A stretch of 64,000 nucleotides of DNA from positions 10,274,727-10,338,726 of the forward strand of contig NC_051123.1 of the NCBI RefSeq assembly GCF_014839805.1, in the 5' to 3' direction. Under the pieces are notes generated by a model, which was given only the letters and a program-made list of their open reading frames with translations, ran no database searches and was not told where the DNA came from. Origin of the DNA: Manduca sexta (lineage: Eukaryota > Arthropoda > Insecta > Lepidoptera > Sphingidae). A program made the position numbers and the translations under genes. This document shows, one piece after another, positions 36,601 to 44,090 of this stretch. Position 1 is the first letter of the stretch. Each line of letters starts with the position of its first letter.

Positions 36601-39600
36601 TGACGAGGGAATATCAACACTGATGCAGAATGTCTGCAGTCTGGGGACAGTGAGCGGTATTTACGTTACTGCCACAGACGCTTCTGCCAACTCCGATAAG
36701 AAATATTTGTCAGCTCTGAATACATTGGATTTGGTTTCCAGAAGACTATGTCCTTACTTAAGGTATGTTTTTTTATTTCTTATTTATTCGCACCGGCCAG
36801 CATAGTGGCCTTACAGCTAAACCCTCTCAGAAGAGGTGGCCCATGCCCAACAGTGGGTCATTACATATTATTGGTATATATGAAGATTTTCTATTTTGTA
36901 TTACTAGGTACTTCGCAGTTATAAGCTCAGATATGACTGCAATGCACACTTGTATAGATCGTGTCAGTAATGGATATCCTGCAACACTGCTCAAGTTCAA
37001 TTTCATTGAAACAGTAAGTCATATTATTGAAATTCTTTACCTATTGCAATTTAGTACATATGATGGAAAGTGTAAGTAACCATACGTTGTATATTCTTAA
37101 TATAAATTGTGTTATTATCTTTCAAATGTACGTACCCTCTTTAGGGCTGTAAAGTATTCCCCTTGAACTTTAAAAGTTACCATTGCCACTAGATTGCACC
37201 TTGAAGTCAGACGATAAGTTAAAGAAAACAGTAGTAGATATTGGATAGTAGATATTTGTTGAATTTCTTTATAGCCATATTTACGGTTCATGAATCTTAA
37301 AAGTTTAAATAATAACTAAAGTAAAAGATATAAAAAAGCCAAAGCATAAACGGTGATAGAGTAAAACCTGAAGACACTGCTGTTACAAGACAATCGGTTC
37401 TTAATACGTGAACTTTGTCAGAGCATCGCGAACGAAGGAGGGTTTGAGCTGAGCGCGTCGCAGTGGCTCGGCGTGGTGGCGGCGGCGGAGCGCGCGCTGC
37501 ACTCGCCGCACCCGGCGCTGCTCGCGCACCAGCTGCGCGCACCACACGCGCCGCTGCTGCAACAGATCGCTCATGTCGCCGGTTAGTGACGCACACTGCT
37601 TGTGAGCTAACACTTACTAGAACACAGCGAATGAAGGAGGGTTGGAGCTGAGCGCGTCGCAGTCGCTCGGCGTGGTGGCGGCGGCGGAGCGCGCGCTGCA
37701 CTCGCCGCACCCGGCGCTGCTCGCGCACCAGCTGCGCGCACCACACGCGCCGCTGCTGCAACAGATCGCTCATGTCGCCGGTTAGTGACGCACACTGCTT
37801 GTGAGCTAACACTTACTAAAGCCTGACCAGCAAAATAAAAAAGGTGTTTTAGGGGCGTCACTTTTGATTTTTAGTTTTAAAGTAAATGGTTTTAGTACAA
37901 GAGATTCGTAACACATATTAATTACCACGACATGGCGAGGTTTTTTCATTTTTCCAGGTTTTGATGCTGAATAAGTGAAGCGAAACACTTTGCAAATATA
38001 AGTGCCATAAATTGTTAAGTCATATTATCAATTGAAATAAAACTATTTTACCGATTAGACGCAGCCTTCATGGTCACAGGGGGGACCATGAAAGCTGCAA
38101 AGTCTTCGAAACGTCGGCAGAAAATAATTATATAAATAACCGCAACAAAATCCGTAAAACAATTTTATTTCCATGTCTAACATTCGCGTAAACATAAGAA
38201 ATCATCATATTATCAATTTTTAATGTTTTCTTTTAAACACAGATACATTGATTATTACTTTTAGCTAAAAAATATATTGGGTACTTGTCTAAAATGATTA
38301 TTGCACACGAGACCAACCAGTAAACTTACAACAAAATGCCGTCCACTAATCTCTATGTAATTACGACAGAGTATCATCTTAACTAACATAAATCTGTTCT
38401 CAGATATTGTTATACCTGAAGACTCCCAAGATAATGATACGCTTGAAAGTTTTGGAATCCAAAACGAGAAATTAGAAAGAGTTCGAACCTTTTTAGAGAT
38501 GTCCCATAATGTCGTGTTCAATGAAGAAGATATTAAGATCTTAACTATAGAGAGGTATGAAAATCTTAGTGTTTTGCCTTTTTGGTGTCATACCATATCT
38601 AAAAGTAATGGGATATGAACAAGATGAAAATTATTTTGGTGACAATAATGAAGATTTGTATTATTAAGAGAACAAATTAATTGTAATTTTACTTCTTCCT
38701 TTAATTTCCAGAATCAGAGAAATGGAAGAGATAATGACACCGACTAAATTCAAAGAAATGAAGGGTTTGGAAACGTTCTATACTCACGTCGAATCTGACG
38801 AACTTCTCGCTACTACTGAAATCATGTTCTTGCCTACACACACATCCAGTACATCCATTGTAAGTTTATATTATTTAAATAGCAATAGAGAAGCACAATT
38901 ACTAAGGCATATCTTAATGGGAATAGCTATAATTGTTAAATCTTCTATAGAGTATACTGACCCGGTGCGTCGTTTCGACTTCGTGCCATTGTATATTGAG
39001 CCTTACAGTGTATATTTTGATTTGCTATATGGGTGAATTTCAACAGGCCCATAAAAAATCTTCATTTCCGTGGATTTTTTTATCTTTAAAAGTTGTTTAA
39101 AAAATATTTCGATTTTATTAATGTTTTTTAAAATGTATGTATTATTGCCTAATATCCAGCAGAAAACATTTACAACTAACGAGATATACCAGATTAAAAA
39201 TTTCGTGCCACGGCGATGAAACATGCGTGCACGGAAATGAAACAAGCGTCTACAGCAATGAAAAGTCGGTGCCATGGAAATGAAATAACCAATCCACGGA
39301 AATCTCGTCGCTTTTGTTCGGCCAATCATTTCCTCTCCTTTCTCTCCTCTTCAGATAATTTTGGCTTAGGCATCTTGGCATCCTAAAAATAAACAAATCA
39401 CTATTAAAATCAGACTCTCGTATGTGTGTGTGGACGAATGTTTGCGCATGTGTGTGTGTGTGTGTATACGTGTGGTGGAATACCAAATGTTACATTACAT
39501 CATTTTGTAAGGTTAGTTGACTGTACAGTAAAAAACTCAAAGTCTATCTTTAAGCTTTTATCGTATTGCAGAGGGTAAACTTAACCCGCCTTATTACAAA

Positions 39601-42600
39601 ACGAGGTTTAACTAAAAACTCTGGTTTAAACCTATGCAAATTACGGTTTATATAAAAATGGTATTACAAAAAGTGGTTTAACGATAAACCATGGACTATT
39701 TGATGGTCTAATCCTAAACCTCGGCGGCCCCTAGTTTGACGATGGTCTAAATCGTAAATGTCAAATCAAATTTCAAATCATTTGGCAGATTATCTCTTAA
39801 ATTGGCGTCTGTTTCGTTGTCTCGTGTTATTTTTTATCGAAAATGGATATTAACGTGGTAGATTCCGTCGATATTGAGGATATTGAAGCCGTTGAGCTAC
39901 TGGAAACGCCACGCCTACTCAATAGACTCGACTCAGTACTCCAATTTTCAGATCTTTTTTCTTTCGTTGATCCATCACTATAATACAAAGAGTCAATTGT
40001 TCTATACAATAAGACACTGATAATAAATTTCAAAGGTATTTGCAATAGTCACCGCAATAGTTTTCTTTTAATGTTAAGGTTTCATATAATGCGCGGGAAG
40101 CTTACGTTTCGTAACACGCATTTTGATGTATTACCAGCTAATACAACATTAGTCAAAACTTGAAACCTAAACAAAATTGCAATCGAAGTTACAACTATTA
40201 TTGATCTTGGAGCAAAATAACCAAGTCTGAATATTTTTATACTCCTAAATTTTATTTAATGATTAACATTGTATGAAAAGGTTTTTCTTTTTTTGGGTAT
40301 ATTGAACGTTGCGATTGAATGATGTCGTATTGAACGAATGTTGTTTGTAATTATTTGTGGTTTATATATAGGCCATGGTTCAAATGGCGGTACTAAGAAG
40401 TCTACGGTTTTTATGAGTTTTGTAATACGAACAAATTTAAACCGTGGTTTCCCAGATAAGCCTGGTTTTGTTAGTACAGGTTTAAGCTAAGGTTTATTTC
40501 GCTTTTTGTAATAAGACGGAACGAGTTCTGTACTGTCAGTATTCTATACTAGCTATACATATAGGTAAGATGTTTTCTTTGCCTAATTATACCTTGGCGA
40601 TGAAAACATAAATCACGGAAATGAAACTAAATTGTGTTACTAGGCATAGCAATGAAAATTTCATTGCCGTGTCTTCTTTTTCATTGCCATAGAAAATTTT
40701 GGCCACGGAAATCGTGGCAATGAAAGCACGGCGATGAAAATCAAGGCAAAAATATAACATAACAAAAAATCTATTAATCATTCGAAGTAATAAACACTTC
40801 ACAAATAAACATAAGAGAAATGGTGTTCTACCGAATGCTTAATCAAGAGGACAAACTTTTTCAAATAGAAGTTACCTATCCACGGCGATGAAAGAAAAAA
40901 TATCCAGTAATATAAAAACGGAATACTTACATTTATGGCGCGAAAACGCAAGCATGTGCGTAGTGCGTACATCCTTTCACGTCGAGCACTTAGGCGGCAC
41001 TATATACAATGTTTAGCGCACAGCGGGCGGGGGGGTGGTCGCAAATAGTTAGATGAAACGATATTCTTAAACATGTTTAGACAACTGCGATGAAAGGTAG
41101 TACTAGGACAAATGCATTTTTATTAACCATTCGTTGTATCATTTAATTATTTGAATAAATGTATTCCGTAACAATACTTTAACTATTCACGTATCAAATA
41201 AAACTAGATTTTAATATAAATAACCAATAGATATTTATCAATGAGGTATAATATACATCGAGGTTACGTGTGGACAAACACGGCAATGAAAGATTTCGAG
41301 ATTTAACTTTTTCTTTTTGAAGTACCTGCTAATCCGGTTAATAAAATATTTTGTGCTACACATAGATTACTATTTCACCTAACCAGAAAAAAATGTTAGA
41401 ACATTTTATCTATGTTTTTATTACCGATCGTATTATCGTCGATGCCACGCAATTTTCGGTCTCGGGAAATTCACCCATATCTAACCTGATGTATTTCAGA
41501 GAGAAGACGAGTTTGATGTCACTCTAAATTATCTCTGCATCGTGCCGGGACTCGAAGGCCTCCACAGTCGGTTCGGCTATATGTGCGAGCGTCTCAAACT
41601 GCCAGCTGTCGTACTCCAGCCCGGTTTAGACAGACCGAACGAAACTATTCAGGAAACAGCCAAAAAATATGCTCAAGTATGTATAATTTTTTATTCCTCA
41701 TACATACATTCTACGAATTTTAGACGTTGGTTAATTGTTTTGGCTACAATTTGGCATGAAGTTTATAATTGTATATTTGTACTTACATATTCCTTTTTTA
41801 CTTACATATTTCTTTGTAAGAAATACTCATGTAGTTTTAGTTTTTGAAATTTTTTGGATAACTTAGCGGATGCCTTGTAAATTTCCGTCATCCAGAGAAA
41901 ATAAAAAGGAACAAAGATCTTCCGATGCTATGTAATATGTATATTATTATCATTGTGTTACAGGTGTTTTTGAAGAAGATTGGATTAAAAAAATACTTTT
42001 ATATTTTGGGATACGAATGGGGAATTCCAGTTGCATTAGAAGTTGCATCTATATTTGAAGGACAAGGTACGTACCTACATAGTACATATATTGTTAAAGA
42101 AATGTATGTAATAGCATCCATTCAGATTACGTGTGCTCATTCCTTTAGTAGATATTAGACTAACAAAAATCTTTTAGATATTGATATCACATTGTACTTG
42201 TACGATAAACAAAAGGAAATAAAACACTCTAAAAATATGATTTCTGAAGTTAATTGCTATTATTTTGATGCTTATTTTTTTATTTATTATCAGTTAACAA
42301 TAACGCATAATTTTTTTCGATGTATTATAAACAAAGGTTTATTTTGACAGGAATGATTGGTACCATCTTTTGTGTCGGACTCGAACCAGAAGCATTAAAA
42401 GTTGCGCTTGAAGAAGAATTAAGCGAATACAAGAACGAGGAAGAACTAGAGAACGGCGTGTTAGAGCACATGTTCAAGCTGATGACGGGCGACAAGTGCG
42501 CACGACTGGACGAGATGCTGCGCGGGTGTAACTCATGGGACAAGAAGGTGGAGGAGTGCGTGCGCACGCTGCTGGGGTGCATGTCGCACTCGGCGCAGTA

Positions 42601-42940
42601 CACGCGCGCGCTGCTGCAGGCGGCGCTCGGGCGCATCGCGCAGGCGCGCCGCTACTCCTCCGCGCTGCCGCCGCTGCGCTCGCGCGTGGTTCTGCTGCGC
42701 TCGCGCCGCGCGGCGCCTGCATGCCCGCAGCAGCTGAACGCACTCACGAGCGGCGAGGTGTCGGTTCACGAGCTCAGCGCGCCGCTCGGTCACGCCGCCC
42801 GCGACGCGCGCTGCGCCGCCATCGTTAACTCATATTTGGATCCAGAGCTAATACACAACTTCGATAATGAGAGTCTTTGCGATACGTATTTGCTTAACGC
42901 GGACACCTTCATAAGTATGTCTATTGAAAGCGATAAATAG
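12626..42940 (+). CDS. FAS-like multidomain gene, copy B (complete)
   Basis: A complete animal-type fatty acid synthase architecture, KS-MAT-DH-(linker)-ER-KR-ACP-TE, in 39 exons spanning 30 kb. The exon coordinates are given in the domain entries below. Their lengths sum to 6957 bases, so the frame closes exactly at TAG (42938-42940), giving 2318 residues. A duplicated exon (37628-37780) would add 51. The start ATG follows aaaacc and a TATA box, and opens an N-terminus with the KS entry motif DIIVISGMAG. The length is close to the usual 2300-2500. Key residues of KS, KR, ACP and TE are replaced, while MAT, DH and core ER motifs remain. It is thus unlikely to make palmitate alone. It may be a regulatory or partner subunit, or it may bind acyl-CoA or NADPH; this is inference. 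Introns are heavily loaded with transposons, yet no exon is broken. Confidence 0.9.
13867..14668 (+). repeat. Intron-2 block duplicated in copy C
   Basis: This part of intron 2 is the counterpart of 6760-6930 and 7410-8030 in copy C, for example the shared tcctcgaaggg and gtggtagagggt text. It shows that copy C once contained the 5' half of the gene. A Penelope-like tail fragment (aaatccgaaaaatagtttta near 14075) sits inside it. Confidence 0.75.
14669..15461. other. Intron 2 sequence, nothing recognised
   Basis: AT-rich intron between the duplicated block and the Helitron-like insertion. The short open frames here have no codon pattern or similarity I recognise. Confidence 0.4.
16130..17291 (+). 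mobile_element. Nested Helitron-like element (inner)
   Basis: Begins TCTATACTATTATATAAAGC at 16130 after an A and ends gcaaaagCTAG at 17291 before a T, with gcggagccgcggg hairpin sequence upstream. It lies within the outer element. It opens with a (TTTG)n run and then carries the tandem repeat at 16219-16955. No coding genes. Confidence 0.7.
16219..16955 (+). repeat. Tandem repeat, six ~122-bp units
   Basis: Units begin with variants of ctcaggaactaccggt at about 16219, 16342, 16464, 16587, 16711 and 16835, each ending near taggagcggagcagtaatg. The units are similar but not identical, so this is an older minisatellite inside the inner Helitron-like element. There are no spacers, so it is not CRISPR-like. 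Confidence 0.85.
17800..18150 (+). other. Intronic open frame of unknown origin
   Basis: A frame of about 100 codons, stop-free through 17830-18142, lies between KS exons 3 and 4. It encodes a Cys-rich stretch with IGSVLCCSKRGGK near the end. It is not in a phase that would join the KS exons, and animal KS has no matching insertion. It looks like a fragment of a transposon protein. I do not recognise the family. Confidence 0.35.
18420..18845. other. Intron 4 sequence, nothing recognised
   Basis: AT-rich intron DNA ahead of the Penelope-like element. No repeat family or coding signal was seen. Confidence 0.4.
18846..19480 (-). mobile_element. 5'-truncated Penelope-like retroelement (GIY-YIG end)
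   Basis: On the minus strand, codons from about 19400 down to 19000 encode CGLSYIGQTKRNIGTRVKEH and then AEHSEGG. This is the GIY-YIG endonuclease motif found at the C-terminus of Penelope-like elements. Downstream (toward 18850) comes the tail with cgaaacgtcgggagaaaat, which also occurs alone at 24605, 38055, 61030 and 61565. The reverse transcriptase part is missing. The copy lies in the intron between KS exons 4 and 5, against gene direction. Confidence 0.85.
20255..20322. repeat. TG-rich microsatellite
   Basis: Runs of gtgcgtgcgtgcgtgcacg and gtgtgcatgtgtgtatatg in the intron between KS exons 6 and 7. A simple repeat. Confidence 0.8.
21060..21530. repeat. Dispersed transposon fragment in intron 7
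   Basis: Contains tatgctgtcgtggac and ends with aactttcgcatttataatat-type text, both common in lepidopteran non-coding transposon ends. No coding sequence. Confidence 0.4.
21948..22170. mobile_element. MITE with TAACCCCCTTATTCATA termini
   Basis: The left end ttaacccccttattcatag and right end tatgaataagggggtta are inverted repeats. An internal pair (gggccgttgggattgg and ccaatcacaacggccc) also pairs, giving a strong fold-back of about 220 bases. A TTA or TA target duplication fits a PIF/Harbinger or Tc/mariner origin; the sequence alone does not decide. Confidence 0.75.
23716..24161 (-). mobile_element. hAT transposon remnant with 8-bp target duplication
   Basis: The element is flanked by identical TTGTAGAG at 23708-23715 and 24162-24169. 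Its ends form an imperfect inverted repeat (catggttgcacagac and gtctgtgcatccatg). On the minus strand it encodes LANESLEAVLHVATSKFEP, similar to the C-terminal region of hAT transposases of the GTF2IRD2/ZBED-like type. The strongly palindromic GC run gcggcccgcgggccgcgg lies near the right end. At 446 bases it is a deleted, non-autonomous copy in the MAT-region intron. Confidence 0.85.
24300..24570 (+). repeat. Intronic dispersed repeat shared by three introns
   Basis: The text around 'gagattgatttattaatta' and 'ggattttgacagct' recurs at 29585-29735 and 32850-33115 in other introns of the same gene. It is a non-coding transposon-like family I cannot name. Confidence 0.5.
24605..24835 (+). repeat. 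Penelope-like 3' tail (solo)
   Basis: Carries the same tail as the element at 18846-19480: the cagctaaacttaaaaaac region, then cgaaacgtcgggagaaaat and taacattcgcgtaaacat. The endonuclease codons are absent, so it is a very short 5'-truncated insertion. Confidence 0.75.
25365..25530. repeat. Dispersed repeat fragment
   Basis: Shares gttcgtaacccgttagtggg and following text with 1620-1720. Non-coding, family unknown. Confidence 0.5.
26165..26225 (+). repeat. SINE 3'-tail fragment
   Basis: Text like gaggagggccgtgttcaat and then cagtatataaaataaggctg matches the tail of the tRNA-derived SINE seen complete at 61228-61560. Confidence 0.5.
27279..27605 (+). repeat. Dispersed repeat, longest copy
   Basis: The longest copy of the family also at 12228, 54550 (inverted) and 6585 (inverted). 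It contains cttgccgttcgcctgatggt, later tgagacgttaagtctc, and then a segment ending ggcggccgcttacatatgag. Non-coding. Confidence 0.55.
28150..28915 (+). mobile_element. LINE 3' fragment (R1/Jockey-type, end of ORF2)
   Basis: An open frame at 28215-28574 encodes LTRHGAFSEYLHRFKFKES, then LLLESPIHAKKRY and YKIIKNKVDIQTFLKF. This resembles the region after the RNase H-like part of non-LTR retrotransposons, where the recurrent ECP motif is here ESP. An A-rich 3' region of about 330 bases follows. It is 5'-truncated and lies in the intron between two DH exons, in the gene orientation. Confidence 0.7.
29585..29735 (+). repeat. Intronic dispersed repeat (second copy)
   Basis: Shares aacaacgccgactctgctga and gagattgatttattaat text with 32850-33115 and 24300-24570. 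Confidence 0.5.
29819..30190 (+). mobile_element. tRNA-derived SINE (family 1) next to a splice acceptor
   Basis: The head has tRNA-like Pol III boxes: A-box region ggtagcgtagttg and a perfect B box ggttcgaatcc (29886-29896). A body with accgaactatgagagtgcac follows, and the tail is an attcattcatttattcat run. The tail ends about seven bases before the acceptor of the exon at 30197. The SINE therefore supplies the sequence just upstream of a functional 3' splice site. Confidence 0.8.
31402..32365 (+). other. Structural (pseudo-methyltransferase) linker of gene B
   Basis: Exons 31402-31516, 31594-31842 and 31952-32365 encode about residues 1107-1365, between DH and ER. In animal FAS this span holds a vestigial methyltransferase fold and structural linkers with no catalysis. 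Here it contains LADIDLVLLYGLSIDD and, later, a run APQPPPQG at a loop. Nothing in it suggests a revived methyltransferase motif. All three exons are in frame with canonical splice sites. Confidence 0.65.
32737..32738 (+). other. GC-AG intron donor
   Basis: The exon ends ...gtaaag and the intron begins gcaagt, followed by the acceptor at 33312-33313. The frame continues correctly only with this junction (VGVKVK to VHYAGLN). It is the one non-GT donor in the model; an otherwise perfect aag|gcaagt context is typical of GC donors. Confidence 0.75.
32850..33115 (+). repeat. Intronic dispersed repeat (third copy)
   Basis: Shares aaacaacgccgacccagctg and gagattgattaattaa text with 29585-29735 and 24300-24570, within the ER intron that begins with the GC donor. 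Confidence 0.5.
36089..37581 (+). other. Ketoreductase (KR) domain of gene B, cofactor and catalytic motifs lost
   Basis: Exons 36089-36238, 36550-36762, 36908-37013 and 37422-37581 encode about residues 1720-1929. KR reduces the keto group using NADPH bound by GGLGGFG. Here residues 1733-1739 read SDRSSLG, so most of the glycines are gone. The following strand LTSR reads MHCT. The YFVVFSS strand is recognisable as YFAVISS, but the usual NYGMAN tyrosine motif is absent (RVSNGYPAT instead), and the expected lysine in the APKVDG region is not found. Copy A shows the same state (CDRSSLG, YFAVISS, RVSNGYPAT). The domain therefore degenerated before the two genes separated. Confidence 0.8.
36783..36870 (+). 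repeat. SINE/LINE tail fragment
   Basis: Text like ctctcagaagaggtggccc followed by atgcccaacagtgggtca resembles the tail module of the SINEs at 45541, 51235 and 61228. It lies in a KR intron. Confidence 0.5.
37628..37780 (+). other. Tandemly duplicated, splice-compatible exon (34b)
   Basis: A second copy of exon 37422-37581 starts 199 bases downstream and differs at only about three positions over the shared exon. Its acceptor (agaacacag) is shifted so that the exon is 153 bases long and phase 1 to phase 1. It can therefore be included or skipped without breaking the frame, adding 51 residues. The downstream intron spacer (gttagtgacgcacactgc) is duplicated too. An assembly artefact is possible but does not explain the remnant in copy A. 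Confidence 0.65.
38055..38205 (+). repeat. Penelope-like 3' tail (solo)
   Basis: Contains aagtcttcgaaacgtcgg and taacattcgcgtaaacat as at 24605-24835, in the intron before the ACP exon. Confidence 0.75.
38404..38859 (+). other. Carrier (ACP) domain of gene B without the attachment serine, plus linker
   Basis: Exon 38404-38554 encodes residues 1930-1980. Exon 38712-38859 encodes the following linker to the TE. The ACP normally carries intermediates on a phosphopantetheine arm attached to the serine of GMDSLM. Here the helix start reads TLESFGIQNEKLERV, so the position is Asn1950. The rest of the helical bundle is recognisable (NEEDIKILTI matches the usual AQDIRSLTF). Copy A reads TLESFGVIQEKLERV. 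With no serine at this position in either gene, the chain cannot hold a covalent intermediate in the normal way. Confidence 0.85.
39027..41480. mobile_element. Large DNA transposon with short inverted ends and ATGAAA-type repeats
   Basis: Bounded by the inverted repeat ATATGGGTGAATTTC (39027-39041) and GAAATTCACCCATAT (41466-41480). The body carries many copies of motifs like cacgg(c/a)gatgaaa and ccacggaaatgaaa near both ends, in both orientations; examples lie at 39224-39300, 40600-40740, 40880 and 41278. The matching intron in copy C lacks the insertion, so it arrived after the duplication. A second element (39587-40519) is inserted inside it. I see no transposase frame and do not assign a superfamily. 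Confidence 0.65.
39587..40519 (+). mobile_element. Nested DNA element, PIF/Harbinger-like
   Basis: The ends ccgccttattacaaaacg and cgctttttgtaataagacgg are imperfect inverted repeats. The interior near the ends has repeated ggtttaaacc-like words. A short frame at 39843-39983 starts MDINVVDSVDIEDIEAVELL and stops after about 46 codons, which could be the N-terminal remnant of a Harbinger-type protein. A 3-base AAC may be the target duplication. The assignment is tentative. Confidence 0.5.
41500..42940 (+). other. Thioesterase (TE) domain of gene B, Ser to Glu at the nucleophile
   Basis: Exons 41500-41676, 41964-42066 and 42351-42940 encode residues 2030-2318. TE releases palmitate with a Ser-Asp-His triad. 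The region aligns well with animal TE (IVPGLEG...F near the start, then FYILGYEWG). The nucleophile elbow GxSxG reads GYEWG with Glu2106. The following strand, usually ending in an Asp, reads IFCVGLEP without Asp. A histidine is present in PLGHAARD, near where the third residue may sit. Copy A has the same GYEWG. The last exon is very GC-rich and almost identical to 4633-5219. Hydrolase activity is not expected. Confidence 0.85.
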
Positions 42941-43151
42941 GAAAGAGTTATAAGTTAACGTCAGCTCTAAACGCCACCTAGTTGAAAAAAATATTTTGAA
43001 ACGATTGTAAAAATATGGCAATTATGAAAAGATTTTTTGATTCAGTATAATTTTGTCGTACTACTAGCAAACAATTGTACCTGTGTGTGTACTATACATA
43101 GGCATATATTAAATTTATATTATAAATTTATAAAGGTTTTTTTTTTTTTTT

Positions 43152-43157
43152 AATAAA
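43152..43157 (+). terminator. Candidate poly(A) signal of gene B
   Basis: AATAAA lies about 210 bases after the stop codon, following a long T run. It is a plausible signal without transcript support. Confidence 0.4.
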
Positions 43158-44090
43158 TTGGTTCGTCGAAATCGCAAGGATTAATTACAGAATACTGAAA
43201 TGGCTCATCGTCCAAAATGCCGAATAATCATGATGGTTGCAAAGTTAGAAATATCCTAAAACAACTTGGTTACTGATAAATAGAAGCCGTGGATGATAGA
43301 TATAAATACTATGGTACCGAATGAGAGACTCAAATACGACCTGAGAATTAGAATCTTACATATTATGATTATCCTACCATGTCCTTGATCCTAAAAATAA
43401 GACCTTTCTCACCGGTATCATGGTTTCATGTCACTATAAATAGGAATAAAAAAATATTCACATAGCGGATCTGAATACTGGTTATTATGCGTTAATGTGT
43501 GTCAGCCGGCCTCGCTTCGTACATTTCTCGGAAAGAGCATGCTGAATAGTTTATTCATGTTAATATTATACATCAAAATTCCATTGTTCATATTTATTTT
43601 TCTACTAAACAATATTTGTATGAGTTGTGCTCATAATTTGTCCGAGATTTGATTTTTTCTTCAAATTAAGTCGTTTAAAGAGGAAAATGAATAGAGAAAT
43701 CATTCATCTGTTAATAGACTACCAATATGGTTGTGGTAATCTTTTGGGGTCTTCCTCGATTAATATACCCTGATTCGTACATAATCCGCCTAAATGGGCC
43801 ACAGTGAAGTTTTGGCCAGTGTGTTGTTATGGTTGAGAACAGGGCTATATTCTTCTCGCTTCAGTGGTGATAGCAATAAAACCTTTTTCTCTCTCGCAAA
43901 AAAACCCTTTTCTGACTACATACAAATCGCACATATGACACAAACAGACCAGCAGTTTGACAAATGTTTAAGTTTACCTTAGTCTTTAAAATTGAATACA
44001 TTACGTACATCCATATTCGTTACTTATCTAACCAGAGCCTCAAATAAATTGGGATGATTTAAGAAAAAGTAAATTGAGTTTTATTTTAAT
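43158..44090. other. Intergenic DNA
   Basis: Between the FAS array and the first small gene. No exon, RNA gene or clear repeat is recognised. Confidence 0.45.

Noticed and set aside
37297..37861. Minus-strand frames of about 70-170 codons over the duplicated exon
   Set aside because: Reverse shadow of the GC-rich duplicated FAS exon; the same peptide repeats only because the exon is duplicated.
12626..42940. Gene B as a processed or dead pseudogene
   Set aside because: It has introns, no in-frame stops over 39 exons, and canonical splice sites apart from one GC donor; loss is confined to certain catalytic motifs.
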